This document shows, in pieces, positions 1 to 7,607 of a stretch of 62,343 bases of DNA; position 1 is the first letter of the stretch; each line of letters begins with the position of its first letter. The DNA comes from Anaerolineae bacterium (lineage in GTDB: Bacteria; Chloroflexota; Anaerolineae; 4572-78; J111), in NCBI GenBank assembly GCA_023382535.1, contig JAHDWA010000025.1:1-62343 (forward strand), read 5' to 3'. A model generated the notes under the pieces. The model was given only the letters and a program-made list of their open reading frames with translations. It did not search any database and was not told the DNA's origin. A program made the position numbers and the translations under genes.

Positions 1-205
1 CCATTTTGACCGGGCGGGGGTCAATTTCGATGCCCTTGACCCGGCCGTACTCGCCAAGGTGGTGGATCATATTGCCCGCGCCGCAGCCGACGTCGAGCAG
101 GTGAAAGCCCGCTGTTTTGGGCAGCAGGCGGTCCATAACGGTGGTCAGGGCGCGGGTGCGGCTGCTGAACCACCAGTGACGATCTTCGGGAATCTTATAC
201 TTCAT
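1..205 (-). CDS. SAM-dependent methyltransferase, N-terminal part (runs off the left edge)
   Basis: Read on the minus strand, an ATG at 203-205 opens a frame that stays open to the window edge (68 codons). The product begins MKYKIPEDRHWWFSSR and contains LDVGCGAGNM followed by IEIDP, which are motif I and the acidic residue of motif II of class I Rossmann-fold methyltransferases. The WWF...RxR start is typical of UbiE/Methyltransf_11-type enzymes that act on lipids, sugars or small molecules. The substrate cannot be told from this fragment. The C-terminal two thirds lie outside the window. Confidence 0.8.
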   Translation of the reverse strand, partial: MKYKIPEDRHWWFSSRTRALTTVMDRLLPKTAGFHLLDVGCGAGNMIHHLGEYGRVKGIEIDPRPVKM

Positions 206-296
206 TGATGCTCACAATCCGTTGAGGTTGGCCCTATTCTACCTGACGCCAGGCGATAGCACAAAAAGGAATATTTCCACCTAACTTGAATTGCTC

Positions 297-351
297 CTGC
301 CGGATTAACAAATCCGGCAGCTTTGGCCCTGGATTTAGCAATCCGGGCCAA
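297..351. repeat. Pair of related intergenic palindromes
   Basis: The first palindrome has 10-bp arms CTGCCGGATT / AATCCGGCAG around the loop AACA (297-320). The second has arms TTGGCCCtGGATT / AATCCGGGCCAA around TAGC, with one bulged T (323-351). Both share the core GGATT-loop-AATCC. They sit 2 bp apart and look like two members of one small palindromic repeat family. Confidence 0.6.
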
Positions 352-409
352 GCCAGACAAAGTGGTAAACACTCAATTTTTTACTACAGCAAACGTAGAG
401 AGCGCGTAG

Positions 410-437
410 AACCAGCTTTAACCGGCTGGCTTTTTTA
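410..437 (+). terminator. Possible weak intrinsic terminator
   Basis: A CCAGC / GCTGG stem (412-416 and 425-429) is followed by CTTTTTTATTT. The stem has only five pairs and no plus-strand gene lies upstream, so this may be chance or the end of a small RNA. Confidence 0.3.
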
Positions 438-560
438 TTTACTACCCTGGCATAAGGGGAGGATTAGGCAATTGCACCAAAAGAGTTATTCAATTTTGGG
501 CATTTGCACAAGGATTCACTACAAGCAGAAACGAGGATTTACTACAGGAGATACGCTCTT

Positions 561-1079
561 TTACTGCTCGTCAATGCCAACTTTGATCAGCAGCCGGCCC
601 AGTTGCAGCAGATCGCCGCTCTTGAGAGGCTCAGGAAAGTAGGGGTCTAATCGTTTACCGTTGACAAAGGTGCCGTTGCTGCTGCCCAGGTCTTCGACCA
701 TGATCCCGGCCCCTTGTTTGAAGATGCCGGCGTGGCGGCGCGACACGCCCTGGGCCTGGCTGCCGTCCGGCGAAAGGTCAACCTCGGGGAAGATATTGGA
801 AGCGGGGTCCAGGCGGCCCAGGTGGATCACTTTATTGAGCACAACCTGCACTTCGCGCTGGCACTCCCCGATGACCAGCCGGAGGGTCATTGGCCCGGTT
901 CCCGGTTCAAGGGATTGATCTGCTTCAGTTTCGCTGCCAGGCTCACCCTTCCAGTTGACTTCATCCAGCCCTAAGGGGTCAGTTACACGGGCGTCACTCT
1001 GGAGCAGGTAATTGCCACACTCGCTACAGAATACGGTGTTCTCCACATGAAGAGCTTGGCAGTAGGGACACTTAATCAT
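561..1079 (-). CDS. Zinc-ribbon plus FHA domain protein
   Basis: 172 residues. The N-terminus has a zinc ribbon, CPYC...CSEC (about residues 4-22), then a TDPLG segment and an acidic linker. An FHA domain fills about residues 65-170, with the phosphothreonine-pocket signature LGR...GVSRRHA...VEDLGSSNGTFVNGKRL. FHA domains bind phosphothreonine peptides, so this is probably a target or adaptor of the Ser/Thr kinases in this window. It follows prs with a 30-bp gap on the same strand, so the two may be cotranscribed. It is a close paralogue of the protein at 12210-12719: both share MIKCP(Y/F)C, the TDPLG linker, HLGRLDPAS and the FHA core. Partner proteins are unknown. Confidence 0.92.
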   Translation of the reverse strand: MIKCPYCQALHVENTVFCSECGNYLLQSDARVTDPLGLDEVNWKGEPGSETEADQSLEPGTGPMTLRLVIGECQREVQVVLNKVIHLGRLDPASNIFPEVDLSPDGSQAQGVSRRHAGIFKQGAGIMVEDLGSSNGTFVNGKRLDPYFPEPLKSGDLLQLGRLLIKVGIDEQ

Positions 1080-1109
1080 CGCTCATTTCCCTGGCTAAAC
1101 GTGCTTTCT

Positions 1110-2087
1110 TTATTCGTTAAAAAGCTCCCCGACCGAAATCCCCAGGTGAATGCGGCGAATCACTTCGGCCAGGAGGGGAGCGACGGAGAGGATGGTCAGC
1201 TTGCTGAAATATTTGTGGGGCGGCAGGGCAATGGTGTTGGTGGCGACGACTTCTTTGACCGGCGCTTCGGTCAAACGCTGCACGGCCGGGCCGGACAGGA
1301 CGGCGTGGGTTACGCAGGCATAGATATCCAGGGCCTGCTCCTCCTTCAAAAAGGCCATAGCCTGGGCGACGGTGCCGGCGGTGTCTATCTCGTCGTCGAA
1401 AATGAGACAGTTTTTACCCCTAACATCGCCGATGACATTCAACACTTCGGCCCGGCTGCCATCTTTTTGCTGGGTGCGCCGCTTCTCGATGATGGCTAAG
1501 GGTAAATCCAGGTGTTGGGCAAAGTTACGGGCTTTTTTCGTGGCGCCGATATCGCCGGCAATCACTACTCCGTTGGAAATGTTTTTACTTTTGATATAAT
1601 CGCTCAAAAGATAAAAAGCGGTAATTTCGTCCACCTGGATATTAAAAAAACCCTGAATTTGTCCGGCATGCAAATCCAGGGTTAAAAAGCGATTCGCCCC
1701 GGCGGTAGTAATCAGGTCGGCTACCAGCCGGGCGGAGATGGGAACCCGGGGTTGATCTTTTTTGTCGGTACGGCCATAGCCAAAATAGGGCACCACTGCC
1801 GTAATCCGTCCCGCCGAATCTCGCTTGGCGGTGTCAATCATAATCAGCAGTTCCATCAAATTATCATTCACCGAGGCCAGCACGCCTTTTTCGTCATAGG
1901 AGTTGGCAATAGGCTGGATAATAAAAACATCTTTGCCCCGGACGCTGGTGCGCAGGCGACAAAAGACGTTTTGATTGGGAAATTTGAAGACCTCGGCGGG
2001 GCAGAGCGGCAAGGCCAGCGCCTGGCTGATTTCCTGGGCTAACTCAGAATTTCCGTTTCCGCTAAAAAGAGCGATTTCTCCGTACAT
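1110..2087 (-). CDS. prs: Ribose-phosphate pyrophosphokinase (PRPP synthetase)
   Basis: 325 residues, the normal length for the family. The cytosolic enzyme makes phosphoribosyl pyrophosphate from ribose 5-phosphate and ATP for nucleotide, histidine and tryptophan synthesis. Visible motifs are the ATP/flexible-loop region YFGYGRTDKKDQPRVPISA, the TLDLHAGQIQGFF histidine region and the PRPP loop DDEIDTAGTV. The start is the ATG at 2085-2087, with GGAG 12 bp upstream. The FHA gene at 561-1079 follows closely. Some Prs proteins begin with nearly the same residues (IALFSGNGN), which supports the start. Confidence 0.97.
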   Translation of the reverse strand: MYGEIALFSGNGNSELAQEISQALALPLCPAEVFKFPNQNVFCRLRTSVRGKDVFIIQPIANSYDEKGVLASVNDNLMELLIMIDTAKRDSAGRITAVVPYFGYGRTDKKDQPRVPISARLVADLITTAGANRFLTLDLHAGQIQGFFNIQVDEITAFYLLSDYIKSKNISNGVVIAGDIGATKKARNFAQHLDLPLAIIEKRRTQQKDGSRAEVLNVIGDVRGKNCLIFDDEIDTAGTVAQAMAFLKEEQALDIYACVTHAVLSGPAVQRLTEAPVKEVVATNTIALPPHKYFSKLTILSVAPLLAEVIRRIHLGISVGELFNE

Positions 2088-2107
2088 TTAGTTTTTGTCT
2101 CCGTAAA

Positions 2108-2245
2108 GGGTTACAGGTTGCAGGTTACAGGTTGCAGGTTACGGGTTGTAAGTTACAGATCAAAAGTTGCAGGTTAGTAGGAGGTTTATAATTTGCGACC
2201 AGCTCTCCAGCAACTTGCTACCCTGCTACTTGCTACTTTTTTCAT
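2108..2245. repeat. Intergenic short-word repeat with inverted second half
   Basis: The left part repeats the words GTTACAG and GTTGCAG several times (2108-2175). The right part (2211-2237) carries the complementary words AGCAACTTGCTACC and CTGCTACTTGCTAC. The whole could fold into a long imperfect hairpin between prs and the acetyltransferase. The right arm overlaps the end of the acetyltransferase gene, so its last codons (SSK-stop) are written in repeat words. Confidence 0.6.
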
Positions 2246-2759
2246 ACTCCGGGCGCAGGATGCTCATGATCAACTGATCTTCAAAACGACCCTGGCGAAA
2301 CACGGCTTCGCGCAGCCGGCCTTCTTCAACAAAACCGCAGCGGGTATAGCAGCGAATGGCGGCGGGGTGCGTGGCGTCAACCCGCAGGTAAATGCGATGC
2401 AGGTTGAGCGTAGTAAAACCAAAAGGCAGCAACAGCTCAATGGCCTCGCGGCCATACCCCTGGCCCCAGCGGGTCTTATCGCCGATCATAATGCCCAACT
2501 CCGCGTTTTGTTCACGGTGGTTAATTTTCATCAAGCCAATCGAGCCAATATGGACATTCTCGGCGTTGATCATGATGGCGAAATTTTGCATCGAATGGTC
2601 TCGGCGCTGCGCTTCGTACCAATCAGTTTCGTCGTCAAGAGTGAAGGGCAGGTAAGCTTTGAGGTGATCGGTTACTTGGGGGTCGTTCAGCCAGGTTACA
2701 TAACGCGGCAAATCATCGCGTTCAATGGCTCGCAGGCTGAGGCGATTGCCTTTAAGCAT
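2226..2759 (-). CDS. GNAT-family N-acetyltransferase (RimJ/RimL-like)
   Basis: 177 residues. The protein has the layout of the RimJ/RimL/Acetyltransf_3 group: an N-terminal LRAIERDDLPRYVTWLNDPQV, central IGSIGLMKINHREQNAELGIMIGDK and the acetyl-CoA pyrophosphate loop GQGYGREAI, followed by LHRIYLRVDATHPAAIRCYTRCGF. Such enzymes acetylate protein N-termini or small amines; the substrate is not predictable. The last codons fall in the intergenic word repeat, so the C-terminus may have been extended or trimmed by the repeat. It appears to be a single gene. Confidence 0.93.
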   Translation of the reverse strand: MLKGNRLSLRAIERDDLPRYVTWLNDPQVTDHLKAYLPFTLDDETDWYEAQRRDHSMQNFAIMINAENVHIGSIGLMKINHREQNAELGIMIGDKTRWGQGYGREAIELLLPFGFTTLNLHRIYLRVDATHPAAIRCYTRCGFVEEGRLREAVFRQGRFEDQLIMSILRPEYEKSSK

Positions 2760-2815
2760 TAGACTTCGTTGCCTCCAGTGGCTAGACTGCGCTGGAATTG
2801 ACGGTAATTATAAAG

Positions 2816-2836
2816 CGTAAAACGTAAAACGTAAAA
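2816..2836. repeat. Three tandem copies of CGTAAAA
   Basis: Exact 7-bp tandem copies at 2816-2822, 2823-2829 and 2830-2836 in the spacer upstream of the acetyltransferase. Same style as the other short-word repeats of the window. Confidence 0.7.
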
Positions 2837-2995
2837 AATGAAAAGGGAAGCTTCTTGCCGGGTTATTCGTCAGGTGACTGGCACTTTTCTCCCATAGAGC
2901 TAACCAAGTACCAGTTACCTTTAGCCTGAGCAGTTATCTCGCTGGAAAGTTGGGGTCTTCCGTTGACTTTGGGCAGTACCCCCCGTTTCTCCCTT

Positions 2996-3373
2996 TCAGC
3001 CGGCGGTGCCGATAGCCCGCAGGGTTAGCCCCATCATAAACAGTCCGCCAAAGGCCCAGGTGAGCGAGGCGCGGCGGTCGGTGGCACCGCGGGTGTAGGC
3101 CCACAGCGCCGGAAAGAACAGCACACTGAGACTGCCATACAAAAAGTGAATGCCCCAGCCGCCCGGCCACAGGCCCACTATCAACAAAATAAGACCCAGG
3201 CTGGCCTGTACCAGCATCGTAATTTCGCCGACAATAACGGCTCCGATGACGCTGCCATCCAAACCGAGACCGCGGAAATAGTTGATCAGGCTGAGGAGAC
3301 CCACCAGGGCCATGAATAAAGGGGCAGCATTGCCAACCCCCTTGTGCAGCCAAAGGATGGTCGCCAGGTCCAT
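2996..3373 (-). CDS. Small integral membrane protein, unknown function
   Basis: 125 residues from the ATG at 3371-3373, which has GGGAG upstream. A longer in-frame start at 3409 would add a cysteine-rich, unlikely leader that nearly abuts glk. The protein has about four hydrophobic segments (around residues 12-32, 38-65, 68-88 and 100-122) and almost no loops. I recognise no family with certainty. It follows glk by 38 bp on the same strand and is probably cotranscribed with ppk1 and glk. Confidence 0.75.
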   Translation of the reverse strand: MDLATILWLHKGVGNAAPLFMALVGLLSLINYFRGLGLDGSVIGAVIVGEITMLVQASLGLILLIVGLWPGGWGIHFLYGSLSVLFFPALWAYTRGATDRRASLTWAFGGLFMMGLTLRAIGTAG

Positions 3374-3411
3374 CTTACAACTCCCGCAGCGCCGCCAGCA
3401 GGCGGTCAATG

Positions 3412-4401
3412 TTAGAGTTTAAAGCCATAATGCGCAGCCCCGAGTAGACCCGGATTTTCGTTAAGGATGACGTAGACCGGGATGCGTCCTAATAAATCGG
3501 CGAAGCGGCCCTTGTTGACGAAGGCAGCCATAAAGGTGCCGTCTTTGAGCTTGGTCAGGATGCGGGGCGGGATGCCGCCGCCCAGGTAGATACCCCCGGT
3601 AGCCATCACTTTGAGGGCCAGGTTGCCCGCTTCCGCGCCGAGGATGGAGACAAACGTGTTGAGGGTCGCCCTACAAAGTTCGCACTCATTAGCCAGGGCG
3701 GCCTGAATAATGATCGGGGTGGGGTCCGTAGCCTGGCGCAGTGCTTCCGCTACCTGGGGTGACTCTTCCGCCGCGCGCAGGTGTCGCAAATAGGCATGGA
3801 TGTTGGGAATGCCGAGACCCCCTGAACAGACACGCTCGTAGCTAACGTGGTTATACTTGTCCAACAGGTAGCGCAGCAAGCCCAGTTGCAGGTTGTTATG
3901 AGGGGCAAAATCGGCGTGACCGCCCTCGGAGGGCAGGACATGGAATTGGTGGTTGTGATGAAACAGGATGGCCTCCCCCAGACCGGTGCCGGGGGCAATG
4001 ACGGCTTTATGCCCACCCAGGTTAGGGTCCAGGTTGTCGCCGTTGAGGGGAGAGAGGTCGCCGGCAGCCAAATGCGGCACGGAATAGGCAATCGCTTCCA
4101 AATCATTCAGCAGCTTGACCGAGGTTACGGGTAGCTGGAGGGTCTGGCTGAGGTTGGCTTCGGTGATGTGCCAGGGCAGGTTGGTGATTTTTGACTCGCC
4201 GTTGACGACCGGCCCGGCTACGCCAAAAACGGCTTTGGCGACACTGAGGCCCGTATCGGCCAGAAACTTTTGGACAATAGTTTCCAGGCTGGGATAATCA
4301 GCGCTTTTAAAAATGGCGTCTTTTTCAGGCGCGGGGCTGGTCCCCAACGAAAAGACAGCCAGGTGAGTTTTGGTGCCGCCAATATCTCCGGCAAGTAACA
4401 T
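3412..4401 (-). CDS. glk: Glucokinase
   Basis: 329 residues. It matches the bacterial Glk family (PF02685) rather than ROK kinases. The ATP-phosphate motif GDIGGTKTHLAVF is at the N-terminus, followed by VFGVAGPV, LLNDLEAIA, APGTGLGEA, SEGGHADFAP (substrate glutamate/histidine region) and GGIYLGGGIPPRI near the end. The enzyme phosphorylates glucose to glucose 6-phosphate with ATP in the cytosol. It lies 20 bp downstream of ppk1 on the same strand. Pairing with polyphosphate kinase suggests joint control of phosphate and carbon storage, though this enzyme carries ATP-type motifs and I see no evidence that it uses polyphosphate. Confidence 0.95.
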   Translation of the reverse strand: MLLAGDIGGTKTHLAVFSLGTSPAPEKDAIFKSADYPSLETIVQKFLADTGLSVAKAVFGVAGPVVNGESKITNLPWHITEANLSQTLQLPVTSVKLLNDLEAIAYSVPHLAAGDLSPLNGDNLDPNLGGHKAVIAPGTGLGEAILFHHNHQFHVLPSEGGHADFAPHNNLQLGLLRYLLDKYNHVSYERVCSGGLGIPNIHAYLRHLRAAEESPQVAEALRQATDPTPIIIQAALANECELCRATLNTFVSILGAEAGNLALKVMATGGIYLGGGIPPRILTKLKDGTFMAAFVNKGRFADLLGRIPVYVILNENPGLLGAAHYGFKL

Positions 4402-4421
4402 GGTTTATATCCTCTAACCTT

Positions 4422-6572
4422 TTACCTGCTTTTAGCCCGGGCCATAAATTCGGTCTGGCTGTCGTGGGCTTTTTCCTGTTTGCCAGGGGTGAGTTGAAGG
4501 TAACTGCCATCGGCCTGCAACAGGCGGGCGCTGACATTATCGGCCATGGAGAGATCAAGAATTTCGATCAACTCCTGTTTAAGGCCAGGGTCTTCGATGG
4601 GAAACAGGGTTTCAATCCGCCGGTCCAGGTTGCGCGGCATCAAATCGGCGGAGCCGAGATAAATATCGGGATTGCCGCCGTTGTGAAAATAGTAGATGCG
4701 CGAGTGCTCCAAGAAGCGGCCGACAATACTGGTCACACGAATGTTCTCACTGAGGCGGGGAATACCGGGCCGTAAGCCGCAAATACCCCGGGTCACCAGG
4801 TCAATTTTAACTCCGGCCATAGAAGCTTGATAGAGCTGGCGTATAAAATGTGAGTCAATTAGCGAGTTCATCTTGAAAATGAGCCGAGCCGGAACGCCTT
4901 TAGCGGCCCATTTGATTTCACGGTCAATCAGGGCTGCAAACCGTTTGCGCAAGTTGAAGGGCGCAACCAGGAACTTTTGGTAATCCTCCTTATTGGAGTA
5001 GCCGGTCAGGGCATTGAACAAATCAGAGGCATCAGCGCCAAATTCGGGTTTGCAGGTAAAAAAACCGAGATCGGTGTAGATGTTGGCAGTGACTGCGTTG
5101 TAGTTGCCGGTAGAGAGGTGGACATAGCGGCGAATACCGCCGCTCTCACGACGGACGACCAGGCAAATTTTGGTATGGGTTTTGAGGCTCATAAAGCCAT
5201 ACACCACATGCACGCCTGCTCGTTCCAGCGTTTTAGCCCAACTGATATTGCTCTCTTCGTCGAAACGGGCTTTCAACTCGACCAGGGCCGAAACTTGTTT
5301 GCCGTATTCGGTTGCCTCCAGTAAAGCGTCTACCACCGGTGAATTCGTGCCGGCGCGATAGAGGGTTTGCTTAATTGCTACGACCTTGGGATCGCGGGCG
5401 GCAGCTCGGAGAAAATCAATCACCGGCACAAAGGAGTCATAAGGGTGATGGAGCAGAATGTCACCCTCGCGAATAACGTTAAAAATTTCCTCCCGATTCT
5501 CCAGGTGGCGCAGCCGGGGCGGGATGATGGGCGGGTACGGCGAGTCTTTTAAGTCGGGCCGGTCTACTTTCATCAGGCCCATCAAGCCGCTCAACCCCAG
5601 CGGCCCTTTGGTTTCATAGGTGTCTTCCGGGCCGACGTTGAGATTTTTCGCCAATAAACTACGGACATGGTCAGGCATATCGGCGGCAATGGTGAAACGG
5701 ACCACAAAGCCAAAGCGCCGGCGGCGGACGGTAGCCTCGATGGCCTCCAGGAGATCATCGGCTTCATTGCCTTCAATTTCCATGTCGGCGTTGCGGGTGA
5801 TACGGAATTGGTGAGCTTCAACGATTTCGTGACCGGGGAACAGGTCGGTCAGGTTGTGGGCAATCAAATCTTCCAGCCAGACAAAATGATGGGTACGCAG
5901 TGTGTCACCTCGAAGCCGCTTTACCGGGATCAGCCGGGGTAGCGTATTCGGTACTTTGATCCGGGCAAAATATTCGGTTTTGGTCTCAGGGTTGCGAACC
6001 AACACGGCCAGGTTAAGGCTGAGGCTAGAGATGTGAGGAAAGGGCCGGCCCGGATCAGAGGCGAGAGGGGTCAAAACCGGAAAAATTTCGTTTTTGAAAT
6101 ATTCGTTGATGCCCTGCTGCTGGGTTTTGGCTAAATTGTTGTAGTTATGGATATAAACCCCGGCTTCGGCCAATTCCTGCCGAATTTTGCGGTAGCAGCG
6201 ATGGGCTATCTTTAGGTTGGTACGCACTTTCTTGCGAATGGCGATGAGTTGTTCGGTGGGAGTCATGCCGTCTGCCGGCACATCGGTAATGCCGGCAGCC
6301 GCCTGCTGCATCAAACCAGCCACCCGGACCATAAAGAACTCGTCCATGTTGGAGCTGTAGATGGCTAAAAATTTGGCTCGCTCTAACAGGGGGTTGCTCT
6401 CATCCTGAGCTTCGGCCAGAACACGCTGGTTAAATTCGAGCAGGCTCAACTCACGATTAATATATAAGGCCGGATCATGCAAATCATAAATTGCGCTTTT
6501 AGCCCCCGGCGGAGGGGCATGTTTGGGGTCGGTTTCAACCGTGAGCGGGGCCGGGACGAGTCCAATTGCCAT
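4422..6572 (-). CDS. ppk1: Polyphosphate kinase 1
   Basis: 716 residues from the ATG at 6570-6572, which has GAGGGAG at good spacing. A frame extension to 6632 exists but lacks such a site. The N-domain begins YINRELSLLEFNQRVL, followed by SNMDEFFMVRVAGL (head domain), HHPYDSF, and the phospholipase-D-like catalytic half. The autophosphorylated histidine is expected in SLKTHTKICLVVRRE; the second conserved histidine sits in FLEHSRIYYFHNGG. The enzyme reversibly transfers the gamma-phosphate of ATP to polyphosphate, usually at the membrane. First gene of a likely ppk1-glk-membrane protein operon. Confidence 0.96.
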   Translation of the reverse strand: MAIGLVPAPLTVETDPKHAPPPGAKSAIYDLHDPALYINRELSLLEFNQRVLAEAQDESNPLLERAKFLAIYSSNMDEFFMVRVAGLMQQAAAGITDVPADGMTPTEQLIAIRKKVRTNLKIAHRCYRKIRQELAEAGVYIHNYNNLAKTQQQGINEYFKNEIFPVLTPLASDPGRPFPHISSLSLNLAVLVRNPETKTEYFARIKVPNTLPRLIPVKRLRGDTLRTHHFVWLEDLIAHNLTDLFPGHEIVEAHQFRITRNADMEIEGNEADDLLEAIEATVRRRRFGFVVRFTIAADMPDHVRSLLAKNLNVGPEDTYETKGPLGLSGLMGLMKVDRPDLKDSPYPPIIPPRLRHLENREEIFNVIREGDILLHHPYDSFVPVIDFLRAAARDPKVVAIKQTLYRAGTNSPVVDALLEATEYGKQVSALVELKARFDEESNISWAKTLERAGVHVVYGFMSLKTHTKICLVVRRESGGIRRYVHLSTGNYNAVTANIYTDLGFFTCKPEFGADASDLFNALTGYSNKEDYQKFLVAPFNLRKRFAALIDREIKWAAKGVPARLIFKMNSLIDSHFIRQLYQASMAGVKIDLVTRGICGLRPGIPRLSENIRVTSIVGRFLEHSRIYYFHNGGNPDIYLGSADLMPRNLDRRIETLFPIEDPGLKQELIEILDLSMADNVSARLLQADGSYLQLTPGKQEKAHDSQTEFMARAKSR

Positions 6573-6858
6573 AGTTTTTCTCCCTCTTGCCTCAAATGCC
6601 TGCTTGAGAACAGCCCAAGAGGTGGGACGCACTTCAGGATTAAGTGGACAACTTTAGCCGAGAAAAGTGCGTTGCACCTGAGCAGTGACGATTTGCAGTT
6701 GGCTCTGCTCACCCGCATAGTACGCTAGATGGGCCGGAGAGTCAAAATAAAAATGCCAGTCATCGGGCTGGCCTGGAAAACTAAGAGTCCTGCCCCCTTT
6801 TGGGTAAAGTTGGCAGGACGCCGGGGTGAGGAGAGGATTTCTTCAAGCTTGAGCGTTA

Positions 6859-7221
6859 TTACTGTGTATAATTTTTTACCTTCTCAATCAAATCGGTTAA
6901 GATTAAGCTTTTTGAGACGAGTTCGGCTGCACCGGCCTCCATCGCTCGCTTAGCTTGATCTCCTTTGACGTAAGCCGACAAGACCAGAATGGGGATATGT
7001 TGGGTGGCTTGGCTTTGTTTCAAATGCATAATGGCAGTGGCTCCATCCATGCCTGGCATCATTAAATCCATGATAACCAGGGCCGGTTGATGTTGAGCCG
7101 TCATTTCGACTCCCTTTTGGCCGTCATTAGCTTCGAGTACGTGAAAACCGGCTCGTGTTAGTGCCAGACGCAAAAGCATTAACTGGGTCGGTTCGTCGTC
7201 TACACAGAGTATCGTCTTCAT
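6859..7221 (-). CDS. Stand-alone response regulator receiver (CheY-like)
   Basis: 120 residues, a single receiver domain with no output domain. The acidic pair is in ILCVDDEPTQ, the phosphoacceptor aspartate is in VIMDLMMPGMDG, the switch Ser/Thr is in ILVLSAY, and the conserved lysine is in LVSKSL, where the usual proline after the lysine is serine. Such proteins relay phosphate from a histidine kinase to another partner. No cognate kinase lies next to it. It is divergent from the Ser/Thr kinase at 7608, with a 386-bp spacer between them. Confidence 0.9.
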   Translation of the reverse strand: MKTILCVDDEPTQLMLLRLALTRAGFHVLEANDGQKGVEMTAQHQPALVIMDLMMPGMDGATAIMHLKQSQATQHIPILVLSAYVKGDQAKRAMEAGAAELVSKSLILTDLIEKVKNYTQ

Positions 7222-7455
7222 CTCGAATTAAGGCTCCGATCAAAGATTATTTCAAGCAAGAACACCTTTGATTATAGCATTAAAAAATAAACTCACAAGA
7301 GGGAATTTATTACTTAAGCGGCAGCACCTTTCCAAGCTTTTTGAAGCAAGACTCGACCTTAAACCTAACCTGTGCTAAAATTAATCCGCTCCGCCTCACT
7401 TGGCCCAAAGGTGTTAACGGGCCAATCCAGTTATGAAAAGTCAATCAAAAAGTGG

Positions 7456-7485
7456 TTGACGTAAAACATCGGGATATAGTATAAT
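7456..7485 (+). promoter_or_regulatory. Sigma-70-type promoter for the phospho-signalling cluster
   Basis: TTGACG (7456-7461), an 18-bp spacer and a perfect TATAAT (7480-7485), about 120 bp upstream of the kinase start. The 7222-7607 spacer holds nothing else I can identify. Confidence 0.6.
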
Positions 7486-7607
7486 CTCTACTAAGCCACA
7501 GAGTAAAAACAAGCCAAAATCTTGGTACTTGTAGTTGGTTGCATTTCCTGGGGTGAATGGATATAATTAGGGGAATGAGAGTTTTTGGAGTGTGACAGGA
7601 GAAAATT

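Larger units (their letters stand above)
206..560. other. Gene-free spacer with palindromes and a weak terminator-like hairpin
   Basis: This 355-bp gap lies between the start of the methyltransferase and the end of the zinc-ribbon/FHA gene, both on the minus strand. I see no convincing gene. It holds two related palindromes (297-320 and 323-351) and a hairpin with a T-run on the plus strand (410-437). A small plus-strand RNA ending at that hairpin is conceivable but unsupported by a clear promoter. Confidence 0.5.

Noticed and set aside
286..642. 118-codon plus-strand frame
   Set aside because: It runs through palindromes and a terminator-like hairpin and into the FHA gene on the other strand; no protein-like features.
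2108..2180. Possible CRISPR-like array
   Set aside because: The repeated units are 7-8 bp with no regular spacers; they belong to the short-word spacer class.
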